Shown one piece after another: positions 8,838 through 18,905 of a stretch of 64,000 bases of DNA (its first letter is position 1; each line of letters starts with the position of its first letter). Under the pieces are notes generated by a model. The model saw only the letters and a list, made by a program, of their open reading frames with translations. It was not told where the DNA came from and ran no database searches. Source of the stretch: JACVRW01 sp963846505 (GTDB lineage Bacteria; Actinomycetota; Thermoleophilia; Solirubrobacterales; Thermoleophilaceae). The position numbers and the translations under genes are program-made. The stretch is from the NCBI GenBank assembly GCA_963846505.1, contig CAWJWD010000004.1, positions 1,054,001-1,118,000 on the forward strand. Reading direction: 5' to 3'.

Positions 8838-9306
8838 ATGGTCAGCTCCAAGCGCAGCGATCCCGGTGCCGAGGCATGGCAGGCGATGTGGCGGCTCTTC
8901 CTCCAGCACAAGCCGCGCCTGATGGCCGTCGCGCAGGAACACGAGCTGACGCCGATGCAGATGCACGCGCTACGCGTGCTCGACCCCGAGGCGCCGATCC
9001 CGATGCGCACGCTGGCCGAACGGCTGGTGTGCGACCCGTCGAACGTGACCGGGATCGTCGATCGCCTGACCGCCCGCGGGTTGATCGAGCGCCGCGACGC
9101 CCCTCACGACCGGCGCGCGAAGCTGCTTGCGATCACCGAGGCCGGCGAGCGCGTGCGCGCCGACGTCGTGCGCAGGCTGGCACAGCCGCCACCCGGGATC
9201 GCCGACCTGCCCGAGGCCGACCAGCGGACGCTGCGAGACCTGGTGACGCAGGCGCTCGAGACGGGCGGCGCCGAGCAGCCGCAGCCCGCACGCCCGCGCC
9301 CTGTAA
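8838..9306 (+). CDS. MarR-family transcriptional regulator
   Basis: The protein of about 155 residues has the MarR winged-helix fold. The DNA-binding helices lie at PMRTLAERLVCDPSNVTGIV and the wing at ERRDAPHDRRAKLLAITEAG. It is divergent from the ABC exporter operon with a 70-base gap. That gap holds near-symmetrical AT-rich sequence (ttgaggttgtcaattatcg) which could be its operator; control of the exporter is an inference. The frame as written runs on antisense into the next gene. A stop TAA at 9304-9306 lies one base out of phase, so an indel near 9250-9300 is likely and the true end is near 9306. Confidence 0.8.
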
Positions 9307-9319
9307 CGACGACGGCGCG

Positions 9320-10467
9320 TCAGAAGCGCAGCAACGCCGCGATCCCGCCGCGCTCTTCCAGCGCGCCCTCGTTGTGGCGCAGCGGCAGCAGCTCGGCCGA
9401 CTGCTGGATCGCCAGCTCGATCGTCGCGTCGGCGAGCTCCTCGCAGCGGACCAGCGTCGTGCCGTCGGCAGGGCACTCCGTCTCGCCGTCCGGCCCGAGC
9501 CAACCGCACTCCGGGCAGAGCACGCCCGGCGTGGAGAAGGCTCTGCTCGAGCAGCAGCACCTCGACGCGCCGCTCGTTGAGCACCCGCAGCGTCTCGTCG
9601 AGGCCGGCGACCGCGCGCATGCCCTGCTCGGCTCGCTCGAGCGCCTCGCGCTCGCGCTGCTCCTCGAGCGCGTCGAAGCACGGTCGCGCCGCCTCCAGCA
9701 CCTGCTCGGGCGTGCCGTTCTCGACGTCGACCGAGACGCGGCCCGCGAGCGCGCTCGGACAGGTAGCCGTGCAGCTTCGACTCGAAGTCGGCGGTCACCT
9801 CGCGCGGGCCGCCGAGCACGAGCCGCTGGAACGGCCGCCGCTTGAAGTGGCCCAGCAGCACCTCGGCGGTGTGCTTGAGGTGGTCGTCCTTCTCCTTCTC
9901 GATGCCACGCTGGTAGCGCGCCTGGGAGAGCCCTCCCTGGTCGTGCTGCCCGAAGACGACGTCGTGGATCTGCTCGATCTCGCGCAGCCCGTCGGGCGAG
10001 CCGCGGAAGATGCGGGCGTCGCGTCGGCTGACGAGCGCGACGCACCAGCGCTCGCGCCGCTCCAGGCGCGCCAGCGGGCCGACCAGCGGCGAGCGCCCGA
10101 TCGACACGCGGTTGTTGACCGCGCGCGGCAGCGGGAGCGCCTCGAACAGGTCCGCCTGCTGGCACGCGAAGACCGCGACGCCATGCGTCCCGGCCGTGTC
10201 GAGCTCACCCTCGAAGTACGCGCGCGCACGACCGAGGCTTGCCTCGAGCGCCGTCGCGTCGTCGTGCTCGAGCTGCTTGCGCCGCTCGCGCACGCCGCGC
10301 TCGGCCTCGTCGAGCAGCGAACGGATCGCGGTCGCGCGGGCGGGCGGCGTCGCGAACTCGCTCGGGTCGAGGTTGAGATAGAGGCTCAGAACGACCGGTT
10401 TGTCGAGCCGGAGCTCGGCGAGCCGGCGCAGCTCGTCACGGTCGGGAGCGGCTACCTGCATTGGCAT
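9320..10467 (-). CDS. Release-factor-fold protein, baeRF/Vms1-like (frameshifted)
   Basis: The protein of about 380 residues resembles bacterial archaeo-eukaryotic release-factor (eRF1-like) families related to Vms1/ANKZF1 peptidyl-tRNA hydrolase. The middle part carries QGGLSQARYQRGIEKEKDDH, matching the GxxQ catalytic loop followed by arginines of the Vms1 group. The C-terminal part has a zinc-ribbon-like pair, CPECGWLGPDGETECPADG. Two indels break the frame, near 9753 and near 9538; the three pieces join into one normal protein. Starts at 10467 and 10461 are both possible. A role in releasing peptides from stalled ribosomes is inferred from the family. Confidence 0.75.
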
Positions 10468-10616
10468 CCCCTTGGGCCGTGGTCACGTGTCCATCCGTCT
10501 ACCCAGACAGCCGCTGTGCATACCCCGAAGCGTTCCGGGCAGATATCAGAATCGAGCCGTTCGGAGAGGAGTCTCCAGCGGCTTCCCGAAGGAGTCAGAT
10601 CCCGTCCTCGCGGTAG

Positions 10617-10646
10617 TTGCATAAGCAAGCACCTGGACGCTATACT
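10617..10646 (+). promoter_or_regulatory. Sigma-70-type promoter for RpoD-family sigma gene
   Basis: A -35 box TTGCAT (10617-10622) and a -10 box TATACT (10641-10646) are separated by 18 bases. Transcription should start near 10653. A small inverted repeat, TTCGAT-agca-ATCGAA, follows at 10647-10662 and might be an operator or leader hairpin. Confidence 0.7.
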
Positions 10647-10684
10647 TTCGATAGCAATCGAACCGTCGAATCGAAGGAGCAACG

Positions 10685-11582
10685 ACGACTGACCAGCTGA
10701 TCACCCCCGTGCTGCCCGCCGAGGAGCGCAGCGACGAGCGGCCCTCGCTCGAGCCGGAGGTCACTACCGACTCCCTCCAGCTCTTCTTCAACGAGGCTCG
10801 CCGCCACCCGCTGCTCACCGCGGAGGACGAGGTCGAGCTCGCCAAGCGCATCGAGCGTGGCGATCTCTCCGCCAAGGATCGCATGATCAACGCGAACCTC
10901 CGCCTGGTGATCTCGGTAGCGCGGAAGTACCAGGGCCAGGGACTGCCCCTCTCGGATCTGATCCAGGAGGGCATGCTGGGCCTGATCCGCGCTGTCGAGA
11001 AGTTCGACTGGCGCAAGGGCTTCAAGTTCTCGACCTACGGCACCCTGTGGATTCGACAGGCGATCGGACGCGGCCTGGCCAATTCCGGCCGGACCGTGCG
11101 ACTGCCCGTGCACATCGTGGCGCGGGCGCGCAAGATCCAGGACATGGAGCGCAAGCTCGCGGCTGAGCTGAACCGCCAGCCGACCGTCGAGGAGATCGCG
11201 ATCGGCCCTGGAGATGGACGTCGAGGAGGTGGCGGACATCCGCCGCGCCGACCGCGGACCCGCGAGCCTGGACCAGGGCGTGGGCGAGGACGGCGAGACC
11301 TCCCTGGGCGATCTGATCGCCTCCGACTCCCAGCCGGTGGAGCAGGAAGTGGCGAGCGAGATGGACAACCAGCAGCTGCGGGAGGCCGTCGACGGCCTGC
11401 CCGAGGTCGAGCGCACCGTGCTGACGCTGCGCTTCGGCCTGGACCGCAGCGAGCCGGTCGCCCTGCGCGAGACCGGGCGCCGGCTCGGCCTCTCCAGCGA
11501 GCGCGTGCGCCAGCTCGAGGACCGCGCCCTGCGCCGCCTCGCCGCCGACGGCGGCCTGGCGGGCCTGCGCGAAGCAGCGTAA
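10685..11582 (+). CDS. RNA polymerase sigma factor, RpoD family (frameshifted)
   Basis: The protein of about 298 residues has regions 1.2 to 4 of principal-type sigma factors. Region 1.2 is DSLQLFFNEARRHPLLTAEDE, region 2 has NLRLVISVARKYQGQGLPLSDLIQEG and FKFSTYGTLWIRQAI, and region 4 ends with LRETGRRLGLSSERVRQLEDRAL. The short N terminus, lacking the long region 1.1, fits a group 2 SigB/HrdB-like factor. An extra base near 11204 breaks the frame; its removal restores IALEMDVEEV. The ribosome site GAAGGAG (10673-10679) sits five bases before an in-frame ACG at 10685, with no ATG, GTG or TTG at a good distance. The next usable codon is GTG at 10709, too far from the site. Confidence 0.85.
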
Positions 11583-11607
11583 CCCCCTCTACAGCCAGAC
11601 CTGAACC

Positions 11608-11645
11608 GGGGCCGGTGGCGAAAGCCGCCGGCCCCGCTTGCGTTT
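11608..11645 (+). terminator. Intrinsic terminator after the sigma gene
   Basis: A 12-bp stem (11608-11619 with 11624-11635, one G-T pair) is capped by a GAAA tetraloop and followed by gcttgcgttt. It sits 25 bases after the stop and may also serve the convergent oxidoreductase gene. Confidence 0.75.
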
Positions 11646-14600
11646 CAGTCCTCCACCGTCTCCAGCGCGAGCGCGAGCTCCGGCGACGCCGCAAGCTTGC
11701 CGCGCAGCTCCTCCACTTGCGCCCGGTAGCGCTCCACGCTCGCCAGCTTGATCTCCTCGTAGCCGCGGATCATGTCCGGCAGCTCGCAGAGCTCGACCGC
11801 GGTCGCGTGCGTGTCCGGCGTCGAGCTCGTCGAGCACGTGCGTCGACGAGCCGCTCGTACTCGCCGATCAGCGCCCGCTCGGTGCGGCGCACCTGGCGTG
11901 GCCGAACGGGATCGAGCGGCGTGCCGCGCAGGCGGCGAGCCGGCGCGCAGCGCGCGGAACGCCGGCACGAACCAGCGTGCCGAGCTTCAGCTTGCGCTCG
12001 AGCCCCAGCGCGCGCAGCAGCGGCGGGTGGAGGTTGAACCAGACCTTCGCCTCCTCGCCGAACTCTCGCTGCAGCTTGGCCTGCTCGAACGTGTCGAGGT
12101 GCAGCCGGGCGACCTCGTACTCGTCCTTGTAGGCCATCAGCTTGAAGAGGTTGCGCTCCACTGCGGCGGTCAGCTCGTCGTGGCCCGGGCACGCGCTCCT
12201 GCTCGACCGCTCGCACGCGCTCGACGAGCTCGCGGTAGCGATCGCGCGTAGGCGGCGCTCTGGTAGTCGCGTCAGCTCGGCCGCGCGGCGCTCGGCGAGC
12301 GGCACGTCGGCGATCGGGCTCGCCCGGCGGCGGCTCGAGCGCCACCGAGTCGGGCGCGGCGACGACGGCCCGGCCCCAGCCGAAGGCGGCGAGGTTCTGC
12401 TCGACCGCCGGCGCCGTTGAGCCGGATCGCCTGCTCGAGCGCCTCGCGCCGAGACCGGCAGCGCACCGCGCTGGTAGGCCGCGCCGAGCAGCAGCATGTT
12501 CGCCGGCATGTGGTCTCCGAACAGCTGCTCGGAGAGCGCCTGCGCGTCGAGGTAGACGTTGTCGGCGCGCCGCGTGGCGGCCTCGATCAGGTCGAGCTGG
12601 CCCGACAGCTCGCGGAAAGCGCTCGCTCGGGTCGATCACCATCTTGCCCGGTCGGCACCGCGCTCGTGGAGACGACCGCGATCGTGCGCTCGGGGTGCGC
12701 GGTGGCCAGGTTGGCCGCGTCGGCCGCGCCGAGCAGGTCGAAGCCGAGGTAGAGGTCGACGCTGCCGGCCGGCGTCTTGCTCGCGACCGGCAGCGGCTCG
12801 CGCGAGATGCGCAGGTCCGAGGTCACCGGGCCGCCCTTCTGCGACAGGCCGGTCTGGTCGAGGCCGGAGGCGTAGAGGCCGTCGATCAGCGCGGCCATGC
12901 CGAGGATCTGGTTGACGGTCACGACGCCGGTGCCGCCGATGCCGAGCATGCGCACCGACGACCTCGCCGTCGGCGAGCAGGCGCTCGGGCTCGGGCAGCG
13001 GCGCCGGCGGGCTCGGCACGCGGTGCTCGGCCTTCCAGCCCGGCACGACGGTCACGAACGAGGGGCAGTCGCCCTCGACGCAGGAGTAGTCCTTGTTGCA
13101 GGAGGCCTGGTGGATCTGGGTCTTGCGCCCGTACTCGGTCTCGACCGGCAGCACGCTCAGGCAGCCGGACTTCTTGCCGCAGTCGCCGCAGCCCTCGCAG
13201 ACGCGCTCGTTGATCCAGATCCGCTCGGCCGGCTCGGGCGCCTTGCCGCGCTTGCGCTTGCGCCGCTTCTCGGCCGCGCACTCCTGGTCGTGGATCAGCA
13301 CCGTCACGCCCTCGACGACGGCCAGCTCGCGCTGGGCGTCCATGATCGCGTCGCGGCCGCGCAGCTCGGCGATGCCGGCGAGCTTGACGCCCTTGTAGCG
13401 CTCGAGCTCCTCGGCCGTGACGATGATCCGCTCGACGCCCTCGAGCTCGAGCCAGTGCGTCAGCGCCGGGACGCTCAGCTGGCCCTCGATCGCCTGGCCG
13501 CCGGTCATCGCGACGTGCTCGTTGTAGAGCAGCTTGTAGGTGACGTTCACCCCCGCGGCCACGGACGCGCGGATCGCCAGCGAGCCGGAGTGGTGGAAGG
13601 TGCCGTCGCCGAGGTTCTGCACGAGGTGGCGGTCGTCGGTGAACGGCTGCTGGCCGATCCACTGCGCCCCCTCGCCGCCCATCTGGGTCAACCCGGTGAT
13701 CTCGCCCTTGCCCTCCGGGTTGAGGACGACCATCGTGTGACAGCCGATGCCGCCGCCGACGAGGGTTCCCTCCGGTGCTGTGGTGGACGTGTTGTGCGGG
13801 CAGCCCGAGCAGAAGAACGGCGTGCGCTGAGTCGTGGCGCCGCCGGCCATCGGCAGCGGCCCGCGGCGACCGGCGATCTCGTCGAGGCGACGGACGTGGG
13901 CGTCGACCGAGTCGATCTGAACTCGCTGGCTCAGCCGCTTGGCGACCGCGCGCGCGATCAGGTCGGCGTCGAGGTCGAGCTCGACCGGCAGCAGCTGCGC
14001 GCCCTGCTCGTCGCGCTTGCCGACGATGCGCGGCGCGTCCGGCGTGCCGTAGAGCAGCTCCTTGAGCTGCGTCTCGACGAAGGGGCGCTTCTCCTCGAGC
14101 ACGAGCAGCTCGTCGAGCCCGTGCGCGAAGTCGCGCTACGACCTGGGGCTCGAGCGGCCAGATCATGCCGAGCTTGAGCAGCCGCACCCCGGCGCGCTCG
14201 AGCGCACGCTCGTCGAGGCCGAGGTTGCGCAGCGCGTGGCGCAGGTCGAAGTAGCCCTTGCCGGCGCAGACGATGCCCAGCCAGGCGTCGCGCGCGCCCT
14301 CGACGCGGTTGACGTCGTTGAGGCGGGCGTACTCGAGCGCCAGCTCGGTGCGCGGACCGAACAGCGACCGCTCGAGCTCGAGCGCGTACGGCGGCAGCAG
14401 CTTCGCGTGCGGGACGTGCTCGTAGCCGAGCTCGGGCAGCACCGGAGCTCACGCGGTCGGGGCCGACGGCGGCGGTGCTGAGACCGTCGGCGACGTTGGT
14501 GACGACCTTGAGGCCGCTCCAGAGGCCCGAGGCGCGCGAGCAGGCGTAGGCGTGCAGGCCGAGGTCGAGCACGTCCTGCACGTCGCCGGGGAAGAAGACC

Positions 14601-15166
14601 GGCATGTTGAAGCTGGCCAGCAGCGTCTCGGAGGCGCTCGGCAGCGTCGAGGACTTCGAGGCCGGGTCGTCGCCGACCGCGGCGAGCGCGCCGCCGCTGC
14701 GCGGGACGCCGACGTAGTTGCCGTGACGCAGCGCGTCGGCGGCGCGGTCGGCGCCGGGCGCCTTGCCGTACCAGAGCGCCAGCACGCCGTCGTAGCGGGC
14801 GCCGGGCAGCTGCGTCGCCATCTGGCTGCCCCAGGCGGAGGTCGCGCCGAGCTCCTCGTTGAGGCCGGGCGTGTGGTGGACGTGATGCTCGTCGCAGAGG
14901 GCGCGGTTGCGCGCGAGCTCCTTGTCGAGGCCGCCGAGCGGCGAGCCCTGATAGCCGGAGACGAAGGTGCCGGTGTGCAGGCCACGACGGCGATCGGCCC
15001 GATGCTGGTCGAGCAGCAGGCGCACGAGCGCCTGGACGCCGGTGAGCAGGACCCGGCCCTGCTCGAGCTCGTAGCGATCCTCGAGGGCGACCTCGCGCCG
15101 CTCGCGCTGCGCCGTCGCCGGACCGCCGGAAGCGCTCCCCTCGCGGGGATGGTGCGCGGCGCTCAC
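11645..15166 (-). CDS. Indolepyruvate:ferredoxin oxidoreductase, fused subunits (multiply frameshifted)
   Basis: A single gene of about 1,170 codons encodes the fused form of this 2-oxoacid oxidoreductase, which oxidises arylpyruvates to acyl-CoA with ferredoxin. In order: an N-terminal PFOR-type domain (YELEQGRVLLTGVQALVRLL, TFVSGYQGSPLGG), a thiamine-diphosphate domain (CSGCPHNTS, GGIGCHTMVVL, NLGDGTFHHSG), an iron-sulfur insert (CEGCGDCGKKSGC plus further Cys), a gamma-type domain (GIGGTGVVTVNQILGMAA) and a C-terminal family-specific region. At least seven frame breaks are visible, near 14445, 14140, 12955, 12640, 12415-12470, 12200-12330 and 11820-11960. Each half matches the family, so sequencing error is the likely cause. 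The C-terminal third is too broken to read exactly. Confidence 0.85.
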
Positions 15167-15286
15167 GTAGGGCAGTCGGCGTCATCCGGTCGTCCTCCCA
15201 AGGTCGATTGGACAACTGACCTTACCAATCGTGGCACACGGAACGCAATCCCGCTTTCCATGTTTGCCTCTGCCGGTTCCGGGTGT

Positions 15287-15307
15287 ATGGTCATTAGATA
15301 TGACCAT
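15287..15307. promoter_or_regulatory. Inverted-repeat operator over a start codon
   Basis: The arms ATGGTCAT (15287-15294) and ATGACCAT (15300-15307) are perfect and separated by TAGAT. The right arm contains the start codon of the dehydrogenase gene. The TGGT...ACCA ends resemble operators of FadR/GntR regulators, and such a regulator is encoded just downstream. A second inverted pair, GATTGG/CCAATC, lies at about 15204-15229 in the same divergent region. Confidence 0.55.
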
Positions 15308-16373
15308 TACGCTGCAGTCTTCGGTACCGGGCCCGTCCGCCCTTCACGACGACGACCACGAGCGGGTGGTCATCCGCCAGGATCCGCTCACCGGGCTGCG
15401 CATGATCGTCGCCGTGCACTCCACCGCGCTCGGGCCGTCGCTTGGTGGCCTGCGCCTCAAGTCCTACCCGGGAGGCCTGCGCGAGGCACTCGACGACGTG
15501 CTCGCGCTCGCGCGCACGATGACGCTCAAGGCCTCCGCCGCGGGACTCGACCTCGGTGGCGGCAAGGCGGTGATCGTCGACGACGGCAACGCCGACGCGC
15601 GCGCGGCACGGCTGGAGGCGGCGGCCGGCGTGATCGACGAGCTCGGCGGCGCCTACATCACCGCCGAGGACATCGGCACCACGCCCGCCGACATGGACCT
15701 GATCGCGCGGCACACGCGCTACGTCGTCGGCCGTCCGGTCGAGAGCGGCGGCACCGGCGACCCCTCCCCCAGCACCGCCGAGACCGTCTTCCGCGCGCTG
15801 CGCCGCGGCGTGCTCGCCGCCACCGGCTCGGACGACCTCGACGGACGCCGCGTCGGCGTGGTCGGGCTCGGCAAGGTCGGCTATCCGCTCGCGGTCTCGC
15901 TGGCCGAGGCGGGCGCACGCGTGATCGCCTGCGACCTCGACCCCGAGCGCGCCGAGCGCTTCGCCGCCGAGCACGGCGGCGAGGTCGCGCCCTCGGCCCA
16001 GGCCGTGCTGGCGCTCGAGCTCGACGTGCTCGCCCCCTGCGCTGCCGGCGGCATGATCGACGACGCGCTCGCGCGCTCGCTCGAGGTCCGCGTGGTCGCC
16101 GGCGCCGCCAACAACCCGCTCACCAGCCGCGCCGTCGCGCGTACGCTGCACGAGCGCGGAATCGTCTACGTGCCGGACTTCCTCGCCAACTGCGGCGGGC
16201 TGATCCACGTCGCCAGCGAGTGGACCGGCGACGCGAGCCGGATCGACGCGTCGATCGAGCGGGCGCTGGAGCGCCTCGACCTCGCCTTCGCGACCTCCGA
16301 GCGCGAGGGCACGACGCCGATCGAGGCCGCCGAGCGCCAAGCCCTCGAGCGGGTGGACGCCGCGCGCGCGTGA
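15300..16373 (+). CDS. Glu/Leu/Phe/Val-type amino acid dehydrogenase
   Basis: The 357-residue protein is a leucine/valine-dehydrogenase-like enzyme, NAD-dependent, for oxidative deamination of branched or aromatic amino acids. The catalytic Lys lies in GLDLGGGKAVI (around residue 80). The N-terminal domain has the conserved GPSLGGLR and AEDIGTT segments. The NAD-binding Rossmann motif is VGVVGLGKVG. The ending IVYVPDFLANCGGLIHVASEW is typical. It is divergent from the indolepyruvate oxidoreductase, which suggests a shared amino-acid breakdown route: the dehydrogenase makes the oxoacid and the ferredoxin enzyme decarboxylates it. Its stop overlaps the GTG of the next gene (GTGA). Confidence 0.88.
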   Translation: MTITLQSSVPGPSALHDDDHERVVIRQDPLTGLRMIVAVHSTALGPSLGGLRLKSYPGGLREALDDVLALARTMTLKASAAGLDLGGGKAVIVDDGNADARAARLEAAAGVIDELGGAYITAEDIGTTPADMDLIARHTRYVVGRPVESGGTGDPSPSTAETVFRALRRGVLAATGSDDLDGRRVGVVGLGKVGYPLAVSLAEAGARVIACDLDPERAERFAAEHGGEVAPSAQAVLALELDVLAPCAAGGMIDDALARSLEVRVVAGAANNPLTSRAVARTLHERGIVYVPDFLANCGGLIHVASEWTGDASRIDASIERALERLDLAFATSEREGTTPIEAAERQALERVDAARA

Positions 16374-17227
16374 GCGTCCCGACGGTCCTCTCCGAGCCTC
16401 TGCTGCCGGCCGCCGAGCGGCGGTATGCTCGCCGCTTGGAGCGGTCGTTCGAGCCAGTCGCCACGCGCAAGACCTTCGAAGAGGCGGTCGAGCAGATCGC
16501 CGAGAAGGTCAAGGCCGGCGACCTGCACACCGGCGACCGGCTGCCCTCCGAGCGCGAGCTCGCCGCCCAGATGCGCATCAGCCGCCCGACGCTGCGCGAG
16601 GCGATCAAGGTCATGGCCGAGGCGGGCGTGCTCGAGGTGCGTCGCGGCCAGGCCGGCGGCATCTTCGTCGCCTCCGAGCTCGTCCCGCGCGAGCTGCTGC
16701 GCACGCGCCAGGAGATCCGCTTCAGCGAGGTGGCCGACGTGCTCGAGGCGCGCCGGCTGCTCGAGCCGCGCGTCGCGCAGCTGGCCGCCGTGCACGCGAC
16801 CGAGGACGACTTCACGACGATGGCGCAGACGATCGAGCGCAAGCGCGAGGTCGCCGCCGCGGACGACTTCCTGCGCAACGAGGACCTGTTCCTGCAACTC
16901 GACCTCAAGTTCCACATCGCGATGGCGCGCGCCACGCGCAACGCGACGATCGTCTCGCTGATGCGCTCGCTGCTGCGGCACCTCGAGATCGCGCGCGACA
17001 TGGCGATGCACGCGCCGCTGGTGCCCGACTGGACGATCGAGATCCACGAGCGCACGCTGGCGGCGATCCGCGCGGCCGACTTCCCGCTGATCGAGTCGGT
17101 GATGGACGAGCACCTCGCCCAGCTCGAGCAGACCTGGGAGAAGGAGACCGGACGCGGGCTGGTGCGCCCGCTGCCGGACTTCCTGCAGCCGGTCGCCGAG
17201 CGCTCGCGCGCCCTACGCGCCGGCTAG
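16370..17227 (+). CDS. FadR/GntR-family regulator
   Basis: The protein of about 285 residues has an N-terminal GntR winged helix (residues ~33-100; LPSERELAAQMRISRPTLRE then VLEVRRGQAGGIFV). A helical FCD ligand domain follows, with metal-type ligands in LDLKFHIAMARATRNATI and HERTLAAIRAADF. The GTG at 16370 overlaps the stop of the dehydrogenase gene, so the two are translationally coupled. It is the best candidate to bind the inverted repeat at 15287-15307 and to control the divergent amino-acid genes. The first ~25 residues before the family core are not conserved-looking, so a later start such as TTG near 16436 is possible. Confidence 0.85.
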   Translation: MSVPTVLSEPLLPAAERRYARRLERSFEPVATRKTFEEAVEQIAEKVKAGDLHTGDRLPSERELAAQMRISRPTLREAIKVMAEAGVLEVRRGQAGGIFVASELVPRELLRTRQEIRFSEVADVLEARRLLEPRVAQLAAVHATEDDFTTMAQTIERKREVAAADDFLRNEDLFLQLDLKFHIAMARATRNATIVSLMRSLLRHLEIARDMAMHAPLVPDWTIEIHERTLAAIRAADFPLIESVMDEHLAQLEQTWEKETGRGLVRPLPDFLQPVAERSRALRAG

Positions 17228-17245
17228 CGCCGCTACGCTGCCCGC

Positions 17246-18109
17246 GTGTCCGCACCGCTGCTCGTCGTCGACGCGCCGTCGATCCTCTTCCGCGCCTTCT
17301 ACGCGCTCCCGACCTCGATCACCGACGACCAGGACCGCCCGGTCAACGCCCTGCTCGGCGGGGCCAACCTCATGCTGGCGGAGGTCGAGGCCCACTCCCC
17401 GCGTGCGGTCGTGCTCTGCTTCGGCCCGGACGCCGCCGACTACCGCGTCGAGCTCTACGCCGGCTACCACGCCGACCGCCCCGAGCTGCCCGACGAGCTC
17501 GCGCCGCAGTGGGCCGACTCGGCCGGCTTCTTCGGCGCCTTCGGCTGGGAGGTAGCCGTCAGCGAGACGCTCGAGGCCGACGACCTGCTGGGCGCCTACG
17601 CGCGCCGTGAGGCGGACGCCGGCGGCAAGGCGCTGGTGATGACCGGCGACCGCGACATGTTCCAGTGCGCGAACGAGCGGGTGACGGTGCTGTACGTGCG
17701 CACGGGCTCCAGAGGTGCCGAGCAGATCGACCCGGACGGCGTGCGCGAGCGCTATGGGATCGCTCCCGAGCTCGTGCCGGACTTCATCGCGCTGCGCGGC
17801 GACCCCTCGGACGGGATCCCCGGCGCGAAGGGCATCGGCGAGAAGACCGCGGCCGAGCTGCTGAACCGGCACGGGTCGCTGGAGGCGACGCTGGAGGGCG
17901 CAGTGCGCGAGTCCAAGCCGAGCGTGCGCAAGGCACTGCTCGCCGACCCGGATGCGCTGCGGGCCTACCGCGAGATCGCGACGCTGCAGGAGGTCGACGT
18001 CGAGTTGCCGCCGGATCGGCCGACGGACTTCGCCGGGGCCGCGGCAGCCGCCCGCGAGCGCGGCATGAACCGGCTCGCGGGACGACTGGAGGGCATGGCC
18101 GGAAGCTAG
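17246..18109 (+). CDS. 5'-3' exonuclease (flap nuclease type)
   Basis: The 287-residue protein is a stand-alone version of the polymerase I 5' nuclease domain. It has a PIN-like core (LLVVDAPSILFRAFYA; LEADDLLGAYARREAD; VMTGDRDMFQ), with the acidic metal ligands visible. A helix-hairpin-helix follows at GDPSDGIPGAKGIGEKTA. It would remove RNA primers or flaps from DNA. The start is GTG at 17246. Its stop overlaps that of the convergent ArsR-like gene. Confidence 0.9.
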   Translation: MSAPLLVVDAPSILFRAFYALPTSITDDQDRPVNALLGGANLMLAEVEAHSPRAVVLCFGPDAADYRVELYAGYHADRPELPDELAPQWADSAGFFGAFGWEVAVSETLEADDLLGAYARREADAGGKALVMTGDRDMFQCANERVTVLYVRTGSRGAEQIDPDGVRERYGIAPELVPDFIALRGDPSDGIPGAKGIGEKTAAELLNRHGSLEATLEGAVRESKPSVRKALLADPDALRAYREIATLQEVDVELPPDRPTDFAGAAAAARERGMNRLAGRLEGMAGS

Positions 18110-18741
18110 GCCTTGACCGTGGCCCTCGCCTTGCGGCGGGCTGGCTGCTTCTTGCTCGAGCCACCGCTGGCCGTGGAGGTCTCGAAGTGCATCAGCGCGA
18201 GCTTCGTGTTGATGCCCTCCTCGCCGCTCTCGGCACGACGGTTGGCGCTCTCGGTCTCGAGCCGCAGCGCGTCCTCGAGCACGCCCTTGAGGATCTCGTT
18301 CAGCTCCTCCCACGCCTGCTCGTCCAGCAGCAGCGCGGTGCGCGAGAGGTGCCGGTCGGCGCGGGACTCGAAGCTGCCGTCCTCCATCGAGCCGGCGACG
18401 TCGGTCCAGATCGACTCGAGCGTGCGGTCGGAAATGGCATGGCGTGCCGAGCGCGGCAGCTTCGTCCAGTCGTTGTCGGAGAAGAACGGGCGCGCGACGG
18501 CCTTGTAGTAGTGCTCGATCGCGCCGCGGCGCGGCTGGGTGTCGACGAGCTCGACGCAGCCGAGGTTCAGCAGCGCGCGTACGTGGTAGCTGACGTTGCC
18601 GAGTGGCTCCTTCATCTCCTCGGCGATCTCGTTCGGGCTCGCGACACGATCGTTGAGGATCTGCAAGATGTGCGCGCGAACTGGGTGCGAGAGCGCCTTG
18701 GCGATGCGCTGGTCAACGACGCCGGTCGCCTGGTTGCTCAC
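18106..18741 (-). CDS. ArsR-like winged-helix regulator
   Basis: The protein of 211 residues has a winged-helix domain at residues ~8-80 (RIAKALSHPVRAHILQILND; NEIAEEMKEPLGNVSYHVRALLNLGCVEL). A helical effector region follows, and a Lys/Arg-rich tail (SSKKQPARRKARATVK) ends the protein. The GTG at 18741 follows AAAGGAG (18749-18755 on this strand), which favours it over the ATG at 18807 upstream. Related actinobacterial proteins are often annotated only as helix-turn-helix. The target is unknown. Confidence 0.82.
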   Translation of the reverse strand: MSNQATGVVDQRIAKALSHPVRAHILQILNDRVASPNEIAEEMKEPLGNVSYHVRALLNLGCVELVDTQPRRGAIEHYYKAVARPFFSDNDWTKLPRSARHAISDRTLESIWTDVAGSMEDGSFESRADRHLSRTALLLDEQAWEELNEILKGVLEDALRLETESANRRAESGEEGINTKLALMHFETSTASGGSSKKQPARRKARATVKA

Positions 18742-18905
18742 GGTGGGCTCCTTTACTCGGGTTGAGGGGACTGGGTTACTACGGTCCGACTGGGGTTGGT
18801 AGCTCAACCATACCTATTCTTCTAAGTGATTCCTAATCGCTGGACAGGACGGACGCGCGCCACGAGTACCGAATAAGGGGGGTGCGATAGCGCCTCCGAC
18901 AGCGG

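Noticed and set aside
14552..15230. Open frame running into the dehydrogenase/regulator region from the left
   Set aside because: It is the shadow of the indolepyruvate oxidoreductase gene on the other strand. The FadR-type gene starts separately at 16370.
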